Source: Lineus longissimus
Taxonomy: Eukaryota > Nemertea > Pilidiophora > Heteronemertea > Lineidae
Length of the DNA stretch: 64,000 bases
Assembly (NCBI RefSeq): GCF_910592395.1
Contig: NC_088308.1
Location: forward strand, 27,233,501 to 27,297,500
Reading direction: 5' to 3'
Part shown: piece after piece, positions 37,041 through 50,200 of the stretch
How the letters are laid out: each line of letters starts with the position of its first letter
Position numbering within the stretch: the first letter of the stretch is position 1
The notes under the pieces: generated by a model
What the model was told of the DNA's origin: nothing
What the model saw: only the letters and a program-made list of their open reading frames with translations
The model's database searches: none
Program-made: the position numbers and the translations under genes

Positions 37041-39620
37041 CACACGTGGTAGGTATCGCCCTGTACACACGTAAATTTAGGTGAAAAGAAGCCACTTCAT
37101 TGCTTTTCCATTTCACTTGTTTTCATCCCCGAACAAAAAAACAGTGTTGTGCCGAAACAAACAGTTGGGGAAACCACTTTACAAGGTTCTACCTGAAGTC
37201 AGAAAGTGTTACTCGATATAGCGCTGCACCCCAAGGAATCCAGATAGGTTCTGATGGATTTCTCTGTTGTTTTGTTATTGTTAATCTATGGTGAAGTGCA
37301 AGTGTAACCAAGATGTAATCCTCTTTTCTTTGAAGTAACTTTTCACCTCGCGTTAAGAACCGACCCATCACAGTTACATGTATCATAATGCAAGGTAGAT
37401 AACCAAATCTGACGTGTGCTTGAACAAGTGAGTCATTGATACCTGTTAATAAATCAAGAAGGTCAAGTGCCGTACACAAGGATAAAATATATCTAATCTA
37501 AAGAGTAACAGTATACCGTAACATATATTGCATTGTCTTCCTTTCAGAATGGTCTAGGCGGATTCTTCAGCACCAGATTTGCTCAACAAACCAAAATCAA
37601 GGAGATATGACAATGCTCAGGATTTCGGTCAAACAAGTGGTGCCACCTATGATCAGCGCTAGGACTAACTGCCAGACCTTGGATTGCTTGCGGATCACTG
37701 CAGTTTCGTACATTGGGAATGTATTGGACTTGCATTTTTTCTCATGTCTACAGTGTTCACTTGCGTAGGTCACATAACAAGATAATAAAGTTGAAAACAC
37801 TGATAAAATCCATTGGGAATGATTGACGACAATTAACTGCCTTTTAAACAATAATATTGCAGTTATTTTATTGATTAATATTTTAATGTTTATTCTATAA
37901 TCCTCAAGGTATAGAAATGCTTTAATCATGGATATTCTGAAATTATTTTGAAAAAGATTCAAGATGGCATTGGGATAGAACCTTGGGATGCCTACACGCA
38001 AGTGGTGTCATCTATCAGACAAAAGACTAACTGAACCTTCTTGCAGCTATTCGGTTTCTTCTGGGAGACCTGGCAGATATACATGTGGCTGTTAGGACAC
38101 TTTTCACCTCTTTGTATTGAACCTGCTGTAGTTTTGTTCAGATATCAATATTTGGGACAAGGTCTGCCCTGATAAAAGTTGATCTGCAGGAGCTTAGCTG
38201 CTGGAAAGACCTATTAGTTGAGCACCATATTTGTTGTCAACTCTATAACTCATGAGTGTTCAACATAAATGTCCTTTTCCTGTTTACCCGTAATATAGCA
38301 CTGCAACCATTTCACCCAGATTGGGACAGCAACCCACAAATATTTCATTTACTTCCATTTTCACTCATACTTGTGATTCTGTAAGTTGTCTGTGATTGTT
38401 GTACAATAAAACATTATGCACACTGTTTAATAACCATCAGTATTTTTTCAATTTCACAGAAGTGTTCATTATATCGCATTAAGACTTTTCTTGTGAGGGT
38501 GCCTCGGCCCTGTTTGACCCTCTATGTAAATGCCTAATACATGTTTTATTTCGGATCAGTGCCTCAAGGTTTCTGGTCAGAGGTTTTAGAATAGGCATGA
38601 TGTTTTCCTAATCATTGTGAGAGATTTCCATTCTATGGTCAGGTCAATAGCATTTGATCTCATTTCTTTGTGTGCCTTTACAATACAATACTTCACTTAT
38701 TTGATTGTATGAAATTTGTGCACATTTCGGAAGGATGTATAAAGTTATATCTATGCACCATTGGTTTTCTTCTAATTGTCCAACCATTCCATAGAATATC
38801 ACAGTATTCTGCCCATATTGGCCAGGGAAAGTTTGTATTGCTGTTAGCTATAGATATGCTTGACCCCTCAATACGACAGATACATTTCGAGGTGACATTT
38901 TCAATGTAATTTTCTCAGCCTTGAAAGGGTGATTTCACTCTCGGCTGTTTGCTCATCTACATGTAGTCCCCATCAGTCCTTTAGTTTTTTTAAGGCAACT
39001 CAGACAGAAAGTCAGAAGTTGATGTCTAGATGAATGGAAAGAGAGTTCTTGTATCCCTAAATCACTGTGCAATAGGAGCACTCGCGATTATTTAAAATAA
39101 AATGTTTTAATGAGTTTTATGATTGATCATGGTATCATTTGCAGTTTTGTCTTGTTGAAATACTGATTTTATATCATGGTCTTGGCAGTTCAACAAAACA
39201 CTAGATGTTTTATCGCAATGTATCAACAGGAAGACAAACGGTTATTTAAACTTTGAAAATCTGGTAGGATTTCTATTTCTGCATGCCAAGGTGTAAATTT
39301 ACTTGGTTTCTTGGTTATCTGTACACGCCAATCAAATCATGCATTACATTACTGATTAGCAGGTTTCTGGATAATTATTCTTTTATCATGATGCCATGTG
39401 GTTGAGAAGTTTTCTAGTATTTTTTGAATGAATCAGAGACTTTGAATTTTATTAACAAAAATGATATTTTACACATCTGCAATATGGTCTACTGTGTAGT
39501 GGTAGAACATTGAAGGCTGTGTCTTTCTTTCATCATCTTAAGTGTATAAGGTATTGTAAACATGTATGTAAATAATAGGGAATGATAAAATATGTAAATA
39601 AAGTTTTCATTTCTAAAAAG
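37041..39620 (+). other. Long 3' untranslated region of the Kir gene
   Basis: No coding sequence is recognised. AATAAA occurs at 38405-38410 and again at 39597-39602, so short and long 3' UTR forms are possible. The assignment rests on position only. Confidence 0.5.
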
Positions 39621-39654
39621 ATGTGTTGTTCTGAGTTGCTTTGTACACTATATA

Positions 39655-41220
39655 ATGGAGACACCCAGCTCCATCGTTTTGCCACATGGTGAGGCGGTCA
39701 CAACCAGACCAATGGGGCCTAGCTGGCAGCGTCACCTTGTTGCCAAAAGGTTGAGACAGACACAAGAATATCACATCGGGCCAGACAGCCCCACTGTGTC
39801 GCTGTTAGTGTATGAGAGACAGAGACAGTCACAACAAAAGAGAATCTGGCCTACCAGTCACAACCAGACTGAAATGGGCCTGGTGTCTCCACCGTGTTGT
39901 CAAATGGGCAAGGACACAGCAAGACCACATTTGGCCTGGTAGCTCCATCAAGTTAATTGACAAAATAATGAGAGAGATGAGTCAATCACAAGCAGATCGA
40001 TCGGAACTGGCTGCACCTGATTGCACCAGGACAGTCACGATGAGACAGAAATCAGCCTTGCAGCTGCAAGGCGAAACTGACAGAGGTGAGACGGTCACAA
40101 CCAGACCGAATTAGGCCTGTTGGCTCCACCCGGTCGCCGACAAGAGACAATGACAAAATGTGTCCGTACTGATTGCAGTCGTCCAGGCACCATCATCCCA
40201 CAAAGCTGTAGAGGTGACTGTTCACACTCTTCTATTACATACTGACAACTGCAGCATTCACAACAACATCCATGTCAGTTATACCTCAATCTTGGTACAC
40301 ATTCATCGGCAAAGTAGGGACTGTACCAACGATTACGACGCAGTAACATTCACTTTAAAGGTTTCTGCCAACGGTCTCGCGACAAGGTGAAAGAGGTGAG
40401 ACAGACACAATCAGACCACATCAGGCCTGGCAGCCCCATCATTGCCAAAGGGGTAAAAGACAGGAGACGGTCACAGCCAGTCCGAACTGGGTCAGGCAGC
40501 TCCACCGTGTCACCGACAAGGTGAGACAGATGTGACTGTCAGAACCAGACCGAATCGAGCCTGCATCCACTGTATCGCTGACAAAGCGAGACAATCGCTG
40601 CCAGACCAAATTGGGCCTACCAGCGCCACTGTGTCGCCGTCAGTGTTAGACAGATGAGACCGTCACAACAAACAGAATCTGGCCAGTTACAACCAGACCG
40701 AATCGGACCTGGCAGCTCTACCGCACGTCGACATGGTTTGAGAGAGGAGACAGTCACAAGCAGACCAAACAGGAACTAGCTGCTTCATCCTGTCACCGAC
40801 AAGGTGGGACAGAGATGAGACAGTAACTACTAGACCGAATCCGGCCTTCCAGCTCCAAAGTGTTGCTGGCAAGGGGAGACAATCAGAACGAGAGAGATAT
40901 GGGTCTGGCAGCACCTCCGTTGACAAGGTGAAACAGAGATCAGACCGAATCTGGCCGGTCAGCTCCACCGTGTCGCCGACAAGAGACAATGGCACAACGT
41001 CCCTGTACTGAGCATGGGGCAGGGAAAGTGCTATGTCAAAATCTGAAATTACATACTGACCTCGGGAGCATTTTCAACCAGTTATCAAACTGTCAGCATT
41101 ATTCCATTGTTGATGAGGCCATTTTCAGCTTGAGTACGGTCTCAATCTGGGGATACATTCGTTGGCAATGTCGACCAAGGCGGAGTAATAATCACTAAAG
41201 GGTTTATGCCGACTGTCGGA
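39655..41220. repeat. Old degenerate tandem array (about 75-85-bp motif, ~840-bp higher-order duplication)
   Basis: Repeated fragments such as gtcacaaccagaccgaa, ggcctggcagctcc and gtcgccgacaaggtgagacag recur at irregular spacing. On a larger scale the block near 40133-40380 reappears near 40973-41218. Both contain cgccgacaagagacaatg, attacatactgac and a cattcatcggcaa/cattcgttggcaa segment. Units are much more diverged than in the array at 9-16 kb. Confidence 0.8.
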
Positions 41221-41873
41221 AGGCCCAAGATTGTAAGTGTAAACCATCATTTCTTCTGAAAAGTACATTTTGTTCGATTGCCGCCGAGGACCAGAGGGAA
41301 TCAAAAATCGTTATTACGCCATTTGCCATTGTACTTGGAGACAGGAGACACAGCGATAAAGGTCCTTATTTTCCTTGTCTTCGTACGCGTAAATCAGTTA
41401 TATTTCAAGTGATAATGTGATAAAAACAACCCCTGTCTCTGTCATTTCATTGAAGAAATAAGATTACTCACCACTGAAAATTAAGCAAGTCTTTCCAACA
41501 TCTGGAGGAGGACAGCGTCATTAAAAGATATAATTACTGCCGAGTCAAAGAGAGATTCTCTGGGCGGTTCCGTGCAGTGGACATTGTCACAATCACATGG
41601 CAATATGAAGACCAAGTTTGCATTGAGGCATTCGCCATCGTATCATGTTCTTATTCTTCATCCGTGTGTTTGCTTGTATGGAGGATTTATTCTTCAAGGG
41701 GTATCACAGCATCAGAGAGTCTTTGTGTGCCATGCCTTGACTGGGCGTCAAAACCGTTTATTGGCCTTGTGACATTGTCTGTGGCCAACATACGGAAGCG
41801 TTAACTCAGTTTCCTCACTGTTCAGGAAATTTTGAGAATGAGCCAAATCTATGTTGGTTCTTTATTGTCGAAA
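41221..41873. other. Intergenic sequence
   Basis: No gene recognised. The minus-strand AATAAA at 41866-41861 probably ends the transcript of the gene to the right. Confidence 0.4.
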
Positions 41874-42866
41874 TTAATTGGCAACTATGCTATAGATATA
41901 CGCTTTTTTCCATTCAACCGACTCGTATGAGTATCTAGCGGTCGTCATGAAGTAGATCAACGTGCCGTCATCGATAATTCGAAGGTATTGTTTCTCCTCC
42001 ATGCGGATTTCTAACGTGTTGATATTAGACTTGATAAGTTTCGCGGTTACGGGTTTATTACGAACAAGTGGTCTGCTGGGCTTGCAGTGCATTCTATAAC
42101 CCATCAACTGCGGCCCTGGGTAGAAGAGGAACACAAGCAGGACGTGGTGAAAACAAGCCCGGATACTCATGGAGATAATTGATGATGGCACGCGTGTGGA
42201 TTCTCGCGAGGCTTCGTACCGCTGTCGTCTGCGATAATGGAACAACACGAATCCCTCTCTTGTCTGTTTATACTGATAGAAATCACCGTCAACACCGAAA
42301 TGTATGCCTAATTTTGGACTGACCCATAGATATATTTCTGTACAATTTAGTTCAACTAGTAAAGGTCGGTTTTGTGGCAGTAAGATACCATCACATATTT
42401 TTGCCGTTGTCGAAATCTTACCTAAATGAGTAAACCACAAAATGAACTTTCCCATATAATTTTCCATGGACGTGTCTGTATTGTTGCCAATGTCGGATGG
42501 AAGCAAGATTCTGCCAACTATTTCTCCGCTTGATATGTCGAAAAGAGACATTTGCAGTTTTCCAGAGTGCTCACAATAAAATATCAACAATTGTTTCATG
42601 TACAACCTACCCGTTCCTACCACCTTGAAGCACCCCATTTCGTACAAATTGTATTTAAGCATCTTGGCCCGGTAGACATGGTCTGTCTTGTGTAGCTCGT
42701 AGACTAAGAGTGTCGTTTCTCGAGAGACCGAAGGAACCTTAAACACCAAGATTTTACCACCATCTTTATCATGCATCCAATGATCGCGGCGTCCGAGCTT
42801 GACGGGAGGAATGAAGGTGGCTTGCAGGGATAATCGGTACCTGTATCTGTGCCGAAAGTGTCGCTA
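41874..42866 (-). CDS. Unrecognised protein, about 300-330 residues, single exon shown
   Basis: I do not recognise the family. The minus-strand frame is open from about 42866 to the stop at 41876-41874. An ATG at 42776 gives 300 residues. An acceptor (CTTTATTAG at about 42867) suggests the exon begins upstream of that ATG and that a 5' exon exists. The protein alternates short hydrophobic strands with turns (LLIFYCEHSGKLQMSLFDIS, SGEIVGRILLP), a texture reminiscent of β-propeller or F-box-associated proteins. That is impression, not evidence. An AATAAA eight bases past the stop supports a real gene end. A frame overlapping the start (42892 down to 42704) has a signal-peptide-like MVVVLFLFIS but stops soon. 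Confidence 0.6.
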
Positions 42867-45706
42867 ATAAAGAGAAAGAGAACAACAACCATTGAAAGGG
42901 ATTTTCACTTTCTTGCGACAAAACAATACGTCCACTTTCACGGCAGATTTGAAGCCATGGGGCGTTAAGTTGGGGTCGAAATGCCGGAGTCCACAAACTT
43001 TAAAAACACAGAACATTGGTTGGCAACTGGATATGTGTCTCCTTGCATCTTGCATATAAAAGTACGGGCACCAAATAATATGAGTTTATAGTCATTGAAC
43101 ATACGATGATAGTTTCAATTGTCCCCACCGCCTATATGGAAGGTTTTGAATATGGTAGTAAAGACAAGTACAATCAGATGTCTTTAGACGTTTAGTTCTA
43201 AGTTCTCCAGACAGGTGTCGTCTCTCTGCAAAGGAATGTAACATGCTGAGAAGTCCCAAGGTAATGAAGTCATTTTTGTTACCCATTTTCGATCAAAGCC
43301 AAGGAGCATTGTCTAGATGCTGGCGTTATATATTTCGATTATCAATTTTACCTTTTGAAAGACGTATTCTCCCCTTTTATACTGGAATTCATCGCGTTCC
43401 ATGCAGGTCGCCTCTCTTTTACTCATTTGACAAAGATACTTATCACTGCTCTCCTTGGACAGGCTTATTGTTGTACACCCCTGACAGAGGATACAGAGAA
43501 TGGTACAGCCCACGAAGGACGTGCAGTGCGCACTCCATAAATCAGTCTGCTCCGCGAAAGATTTGTCAATTATCAGTTTTTCGAAATAGATATCCGGTCT
43601 TCGCATCATACTATCTACGTGGTGAAACATAGCGGTGATTACAGAGTGAGAGGCAAATAATCTTTATTTAGAACCTCTTCGTATGCAATTCAAGGGCAAT
43701 CGTCGCAACTAAGCTATCAAATGAAGACTTTTTTTTGGCAAACATATTGAGGCTATCGGACACGTAGGTGATGAGCGAGTTAAGGATTGGTCAGGACTAG
43801 ACTACGATATGTACGTGTTCTCTTCACGGATCCTCATTTTGAAAGGGCGTATGGTGAATATTCGACAACACCCATCATATTTTGCCAAAGCAACACATCG
43901 TCCTAAATCGCTGAGATGACGCACACCAATATCCACTGCTCAGTCACAACCATGTGAAAATCAAAACCTGCATGCCGAATGGGACATTGAAGCAGACAGA
44001 AAAGAACCTGTCTCACCATGGCTGCGACTTCGTTTGAGTCGGAAAACAGCAAATGCAAATGTATCAAGTGTACCAAACTCCTTTTAAAGGCAGCATTGCA
44101 TTTCCTTTTTGAACTCTCGCAACCAACCTTTAAATGAAGTGTCGTACAACATTCACTTCAGCAAATACGCCCTCGGAGGTTAATATTGAACATATACAGG
44201 CAAGACTTGTTTCTGTTGTACGACACTTTTAACACGTGATCAACACGTCTTCATCGTGACGGGTTGTCGTTACCGCTGTTTGTACTTCCCAAATTGTTAA
44301 GAGATTGACGGGGAAGGTTACACAAGTAGAGATACAGGTGTACTGGGCATTCTCTTGTCCTGACATGAAACTGGGATGCGTCTGCACCAGTATGAGACAG
44401 AGGACAATCCTATCTTTTGTTCGATGAAGGAATATAATACCTGCATGGCGACAGAAACCAATGACTGTCGAGTAAAATATTGCAACAGCATATTTTGTTT
44501 CCCGGACACGTTTTTCTCGTCTCACAATATCCTATTCACACTGCCTGGGCAAAGGACTCGCTCCTGCCCCTCTGAGCTTCGAGTGACGCCGGGACACTAC
44601 ACTGACCAGATGCACCTGTGTAACGTCTCCTACGTCATCCGATACTCTCCCAAATTCATTGGACGGTGGAGGCTAGAGCAAAGAGTTTCGTACCAGACCC
44701 TGTCCCGCACCGCCGCGGCTCGGCCTTGTGGTGAGACCAGTTTAGGCCTATTGTTTATGGACTATATACGTACTTCTGGAAGTCTGCGTTGATCATCAGT
44801 TGACCTGCGTGGACTGGCGTCCATTAGAAAGACACCCCATTAAAGGTGTGAGTGAGGGAGTTTGGAAACACCATAGTACAGAAGTGTGCTTATCAAACCG
44901 TTTCTCTGTTGCCTTGCTTCGTCATCTTGCCGGAGTCCGAAATTCCAACTTTGATGCACGCAATATGTTTTAAACTTGTCTTTTAGAGTCCTCGCTTAGT
45001 AGTCAGTGAACACCGTGCTTGTGAGCGAGGTGTTTCGATTTTTTTAGCATCACACGAACACAAAAAAGTGAAATCCAATTGATATATTGCATTGTCCTTA
45101 GACCTTGAAAACAGTGTTTGTTCGAAGGTGGCAATGGGTACTTTCAAAGGCGTATCGATCTCAATACATGTTAGTCTTTTCATTATTCTAAGCTCATTTA
45201 CATTATCATTGCAGTAACAAGTTACTCAAACAATACAACTATCTACATCGAAATACTGTAAACTTATTTTTGACAGTGCTGGTATTCTGACGCCTCCCGT
45301 AATGACCGGTGTAATGTTTTTGAGTGTTTCTGTTTTTGAGTGTTTCCCCTCATTGTTTGGGAACGCTCAAAAATAGATTGACAAGTTTTTCTGTGTATCC
45401 CCCCTATTGAAAAGTCGTGGTCTCTCTAGCTGCCTATTGTGTGGAAACACTGACACATGGGGAACAACCACAGATGTTACACCGGCACTTTACCAGTCAA
45501 CGTTTGGAAGATGCCCAAATAGCAAGACAAAGCCTCGAGAACATAGGGCTACACGTGTTTAGACTCGAGAGAGGGCTAAGCGCCAGGTGATCTACTCCGG
45601 GAGGTGGTTGATCAATCAACTGATGCACGACCTTCTTCATAGCAACACTCAGCAACGACATTCTGGTGGTTCAGAAGAAGTTCGAATAAAAGGTTTAGTC
45701 AATTAT
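42867..45706. other. Intergenic sequence with weak coding-like stretches
   Basis: Overlapping ORFs on both strands at 43243-43632 cannot both be real and neither is recognisable. A better candidate, 44550-44730 on the plus strand, is listed separately. Confidence 0.35.
44550..44730 (+). CDS. Possible isolated coding exon, unrecognised
   Basis: The plus-strand frame here (RSCPSELRVTPGHYTDQM..., CNVSYVIRYSPKFIGRW) uses C-rich third positions (GTC TCC TAC GTC ATC), unlike the surrounding AT-rich DNA. It ends at a reasonable donor (CCTTGTG|GTGAGA). It lies in an open frame from 44376. No family is recognised and no partner exon was found. Confidence 0.3.
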
Positions 45707-47290
45707 TCATGGAGCACAATGCGCATCATCTGGGTCCACCAAACTAACTACTGGTACATCGCGTTCCAGCATAATGCACTGTTTCAAGTACAAGGGTAGG
45801 CTGCGTTCCTTTGACACCTTTGAGATTATGTTACCCACTTGTGGTTTCATGATTTCTTCCCTGACTTTGATTTGACATAACTGACGAAGACAAGAGGGCC
45901 TCGAGATGGCATATCCCAATATCTTCGATACGCCATCCAATTCCGCGACCGGCAAATCGAGTCCAGAGACAACCGTGAGTTCCACTGCTTTAGTAAAAGG
46001 ATCGTTCAACTGTGTTCTTTCAGGACCAGACTGATCTTCACTTTGTAATTGAGGTTCGTTATTTGAGTTACCAATGCGAGTGTATGTTGCACTTGATGGT
46101 TTCTTTAGCAGACAAGTCCGATCTTTGAGGTACTTAAACGTGGCGTGAGCTCTTGTGAGAATAGACAGGCTGAGCTTCGAGCTCACATCTGGTGTAGGCC
46201 TATTACTACTTCGCTCCCTAACTCTAGGTTTGTAGGTAGCCGGGATGTTTGTCAGGCAATCTGAACTGATAAGCGAACCTGCCTGAACCAGCAGGCAGAA
46301 AGTAAGGTAATAGAAATCAAGACACTCTTTTGAAGTCTCTGTCACTTTTTTACCTGTAATCCTGTCAATTTCGGCAAGAAGCGCAATGACAGGAGTTTCC
46401 TGAAACCGATTCCTCGCACCAACATCGGCGCCATGTTGCAGCAAAATGTAAACAATCTCTGGACATGGTGGCAGTGACGTCTGCTCTAGATTACCCACTG
46501 CTTGAGCATGTTCGCTTGGAATATACCTTTCCTTCCTCTCGCCCACGGCGGCGACATGCAAAGCAGTGTTGGCCAAGGATGTCATCTTCGAAATATCCGC
46601 ACCTCGTTTTAACAATTCCCTGACGACATCCAAGTGTCTGTACCGGCATGCTTCGATGAGGGGGTTACTTGAATCCCATGATTCCATCTCCTTCTCAAAC
46701 CAATCACTTGGTGATGAGTTGGTCTCGATATTCTGGCGCTCAGGTAGAGGTTCCGTACGAGTCACATGCTCTAGATTGGCACCTCGCTCAAGGAGCAACT
46801 TGACGAGTCCGAGATCTCCATTCCTCGTCGCAACGATCAATGGCGTGAAGCCATATTTGTCGGTGACGTCCACGTTCGCTCCTGCATCCAGAAGCAACCG
46901 AGTTATCACAGCACTCCGGACTCGTGCAGCAGCAAGGATTGGTTTCCCGTATACTTCGTCGTGGTACGTTTCCGGTGAAGTTCCCTTTTCTAATAAGATC
47001 CGCACCATATCCGGTCGGTTCTTGTCAATCGCCACCGAGAGGGCCGTTGAGGAATACTTCGTTCCTTCGTCGCGGAACAAGTCCAGAGAATGGACAGCAT
47101 CAGCGTACATGTAACTCTTTACCTGAAAGATATTCCGAGTTATTCTACATACTTATGTGTAAAATTGATAGTGGTTTGATAGTCGACACTCAATGTCATC
47201 CACATGTATGCCGGGCAACAATTAGCCACGGGAGCGAGTGTGTAGGTGATGGAATCTTACCTCTTCGAGGCTTCCTGCATCTCTTGCCAT
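45707..47290 (-). CDS. Ankyrin repeat and SOCS box protein (ASB family)
   Basis: ASB proteins recruit substrates to Cullin-5/Elongin B/C ubiquitin ligases. Exon 1 coding is 47261-47290 (MARDAGSLEE) and exon 2 is 45707-47122, joining in phase 0 to give about 481 residues. At least five ankyrin repeats are visible in the first 260 residues, for example TALSVAIDKNRPDMVRILLEKG, TPLIVATRNGDLGLVKLLL, NPLIEACRYRHLDVVRELL and PEIVYILLQHGADV. The C-terminus has a SOCS-box pattern: PSCLRQLCQIKVREEI followed by SLPLYLKQCI, matching the L-C-R-I-R and LPLP-LK-YL signature of the elongin-binding box. A low-complexity linker of about 100 residues lies between. Exon 1 assignment is inferred from the acceptor before GTAAAGAGTTACATG and a donor GAG|GTAAGA. 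Confidence 0.88.
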
Positions 47291-47299
47291 TCCCAATCT

Positions 47300-50200
47300 G
47301 CTGACGCGATTGTCACTGGTCGAAGTCATCGCCCACAGGCCAACGTATATGTACCACTAGAAAACTCCCCAGTATTAGCAGACCCGAGATCTGCGACTGT
47401 CTTTCTTCCTGTTTTGCATCGGGCGTATAAAGAATTCAGGACTTTGGACGTCTAAAAGTTGCATTTTTGTTTTATCTATAATAATACGCTCCAGCCAATA
47501 GAGTCCCAATTTTCAAGTTTTTTCAATCGATTTTTGATATCGGAGAAAAATGGACTTCTTTATTTGGAGTGTTCTGTTTGACATCATGGAAAATACGCAG
47601 TTCTTATCAGTGTCATTCTTTATAAATAGCACAAATGCTGTATCGATCCTCATTCTGAATCAGGCCAAATTATCCCCCACCCAGAGGTATCATGATAGGG
47701 GACATCAATCTTTCATTTAACCCCTAACACAAGTACTGGCGTTAGTCAATCGAGCTCGAGGTCAATCTTACTGGTCACAATGTCAATTGTTCAATTATCG
47801 ATCAGATAATACGGCATATCAGGCAGGTGTCAGAGAAGCCGGAACTGATACCCCAATGCCTCCCCCCCGAACGCCCGGTTCTACTTCAATATTCTTTTTG
47901 GTATTCATAAACTAAAGTGATTGATGAAACAAAATGAACACAATTTCTCTCAACCGCAACAATTTTATTGCAAAAGTTACGTTTATTCAGCATTCGTTCG
48001 TCTCATATAAACAATGGTATGAACAGTAGGTGAATTGAATATAAATCGAAAGAACCATCATCAATGGAAGCACATTGAGACAAAAGATGATAAATGGAAT
48101 TAATAAGGACTTAAGTTGGTAGCATGGGTTGAACTAATAACAAAAAGTAATGAGTGGGTTCATCTACTGATAATTTGCTTCTCATTACTTGTCACATTTC
48201 TGAATTACACGCAGGGTAGTACGTATTCATGAAGGGGAAAACGAGAAGGAAAGTTCATTCTAGCAAGAATTGATAAAGAAACTAGGGAGCCAACGCGAAA
48301 GCTCATCTCATTGTTGGACAACCTGACATCCAGGTCCCGATGTGAAACACTGGGACGGGCGTTATTGTTGGCGTTTCGGGGTCTTAGGAAAACTCCGGTC
48401 GAATTTAAACTATATTTTTCTGTTCAAAGGCTGTATCCTTTACCCTTAACCAATCCGAGCATCATCACCTTCCAATAATCATTCGATAAATTCTTACGAA
48501 TAAGTCTTAATTACTCAATAAGAAATACTAAAAGGAAGTGTTACCGTAAAAGAACACCCCAGGGCCAGAATAGAATGAACTCATTTTCTATGATGCTGTA
48601 CCAACATCATTTCATCCTGGAAGAGGATTTATACAATGAAGTGGTGCAATATTGCTGTAAAGTAAACAAAAGTACGAAGAACAGCTTGAGCGTTTGCAAA
48701 GTAATTTTTGAATTACCAGTAATATGTTACGGGGAATGATTGGGCAATGGACTTCATTCGAAAGTGTAAGAAGGACCAATGATCAAGTTTGATGATCGGG
48801 CAGTGATTTCCATGAAAATGATGAGGATGGAAGTGGTAATGGTATTGATAATGGTAAAGGGAATGGTAACGGTAATGGTATGCCTAACTATGAAACAGTG
48901 ACGATGATGAATGATAATGCTCACGATAGTAATAGCGCTGTGAAGAAAATGATGATAAAATGATATTGGCGTTAACGAGAATGACAAAAAGGGCTATTGA
49001 GGGTTGATGATGAAACGTTGTCATGGTAATGATAACCATAGTGGGGATAGTAGTGCTGATATAGAATCAGTTTCCCAACTTGACGAGAATGATGAAGTGT
49101 ATTCAGGCAGCCTCCCAACTTACCGAGCTGGCTAACGTCAACCTGAGCCAGGGAAAATGTGTTCATATTGCAAGAAAAGTTCTTCATTATGTATAAAACT
49201 GACAGCAGAACATTGAAGGACGCCCTTGTTTCTCACACGCCCAAAATACAAGAAACCACAAAGCAACCTTGGCTTTTTCTTATTTTGACTGGACTATGGA
49301 TAAATGGAAATGGAAATGAGTTACAATGAGATGAAAAAATGCATGAACGAAAGATGATGACAAGACAATGAGGAAAGCAACTATCTCAAAGTCCCCAATA
49401 GGAAACTTCTCACATCGAAGTTGCATACTTAACACGTGTTTGTCGGGCATATTTCTATTCGAAGGCGTGGTTTTTCGACTTTATAAGAGGTATATACGGC
49501 TTGTCAGTTTAACCAAATCATCAGTGCCGGGCAACACTTGCATTGTATTGGTTATATTAGCCAACGCCGAGAGCTGATAATCTGACGTTTTTATCTCGTG
49601 TAATGTAGAAACCTACTAAATCATATTCCGCAACAATCTCGAAGATGGTACATGTTCTGTGCCCCCAGAATGAAATAGTTAGCTCGGAAACGCCGAGGAG
49701 AAGCCTGGTCCTACCTACATCTTCGATACGCTCGCTATCTCGCCACCACCACGAGACCATTCAGCGTAAGACTGAAACGAGTCTAGGTAGTGAGAGTGAT
49801 GCACGGTGAGTGATGATCGACGAAAATGAACAATAAACGTGCATACGAATGGACTGACTGAATATGATGGATGGATGATGAGAAATGTATGTAATGATTT
49901 TAAAAGGCGATGCAATATGAAGTTTATTACGCTCTTTTGAACCTAACCCCGCGCCAAAGGAAACTGCATTAAGGTGCAGCTGCTATGTATACCAACGAAA
50001 AGCATACAAAAATAGTCTTAAAGGAGACCATAGGCAGAATTAGAGTATCTGATTAGGGTCTCCAGGTCACCAACATGTACAGAAACTGGTTCAACTGTGT
50101 TTTGACTTTGTGATCAAAACCTTTGTGGTAAAAGCAAGAATAGTTCTTATGCACTGTGAGGTAGTATACGTCCACCTAGCTCCTGCCTATAGCCTCACTT

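Noticed and set aside
43243-43632. 129-residue plus ORF and 105-residue minus ORF overlapping each other
   Set aside because: Neither is recognisable. Mutual overlap and lack of splice context give no basis to choose.
46566-47114. 182-residue ORF on the plus strand
   Set aside because: Antisense shadow of the ASB ankyrin coding exon.
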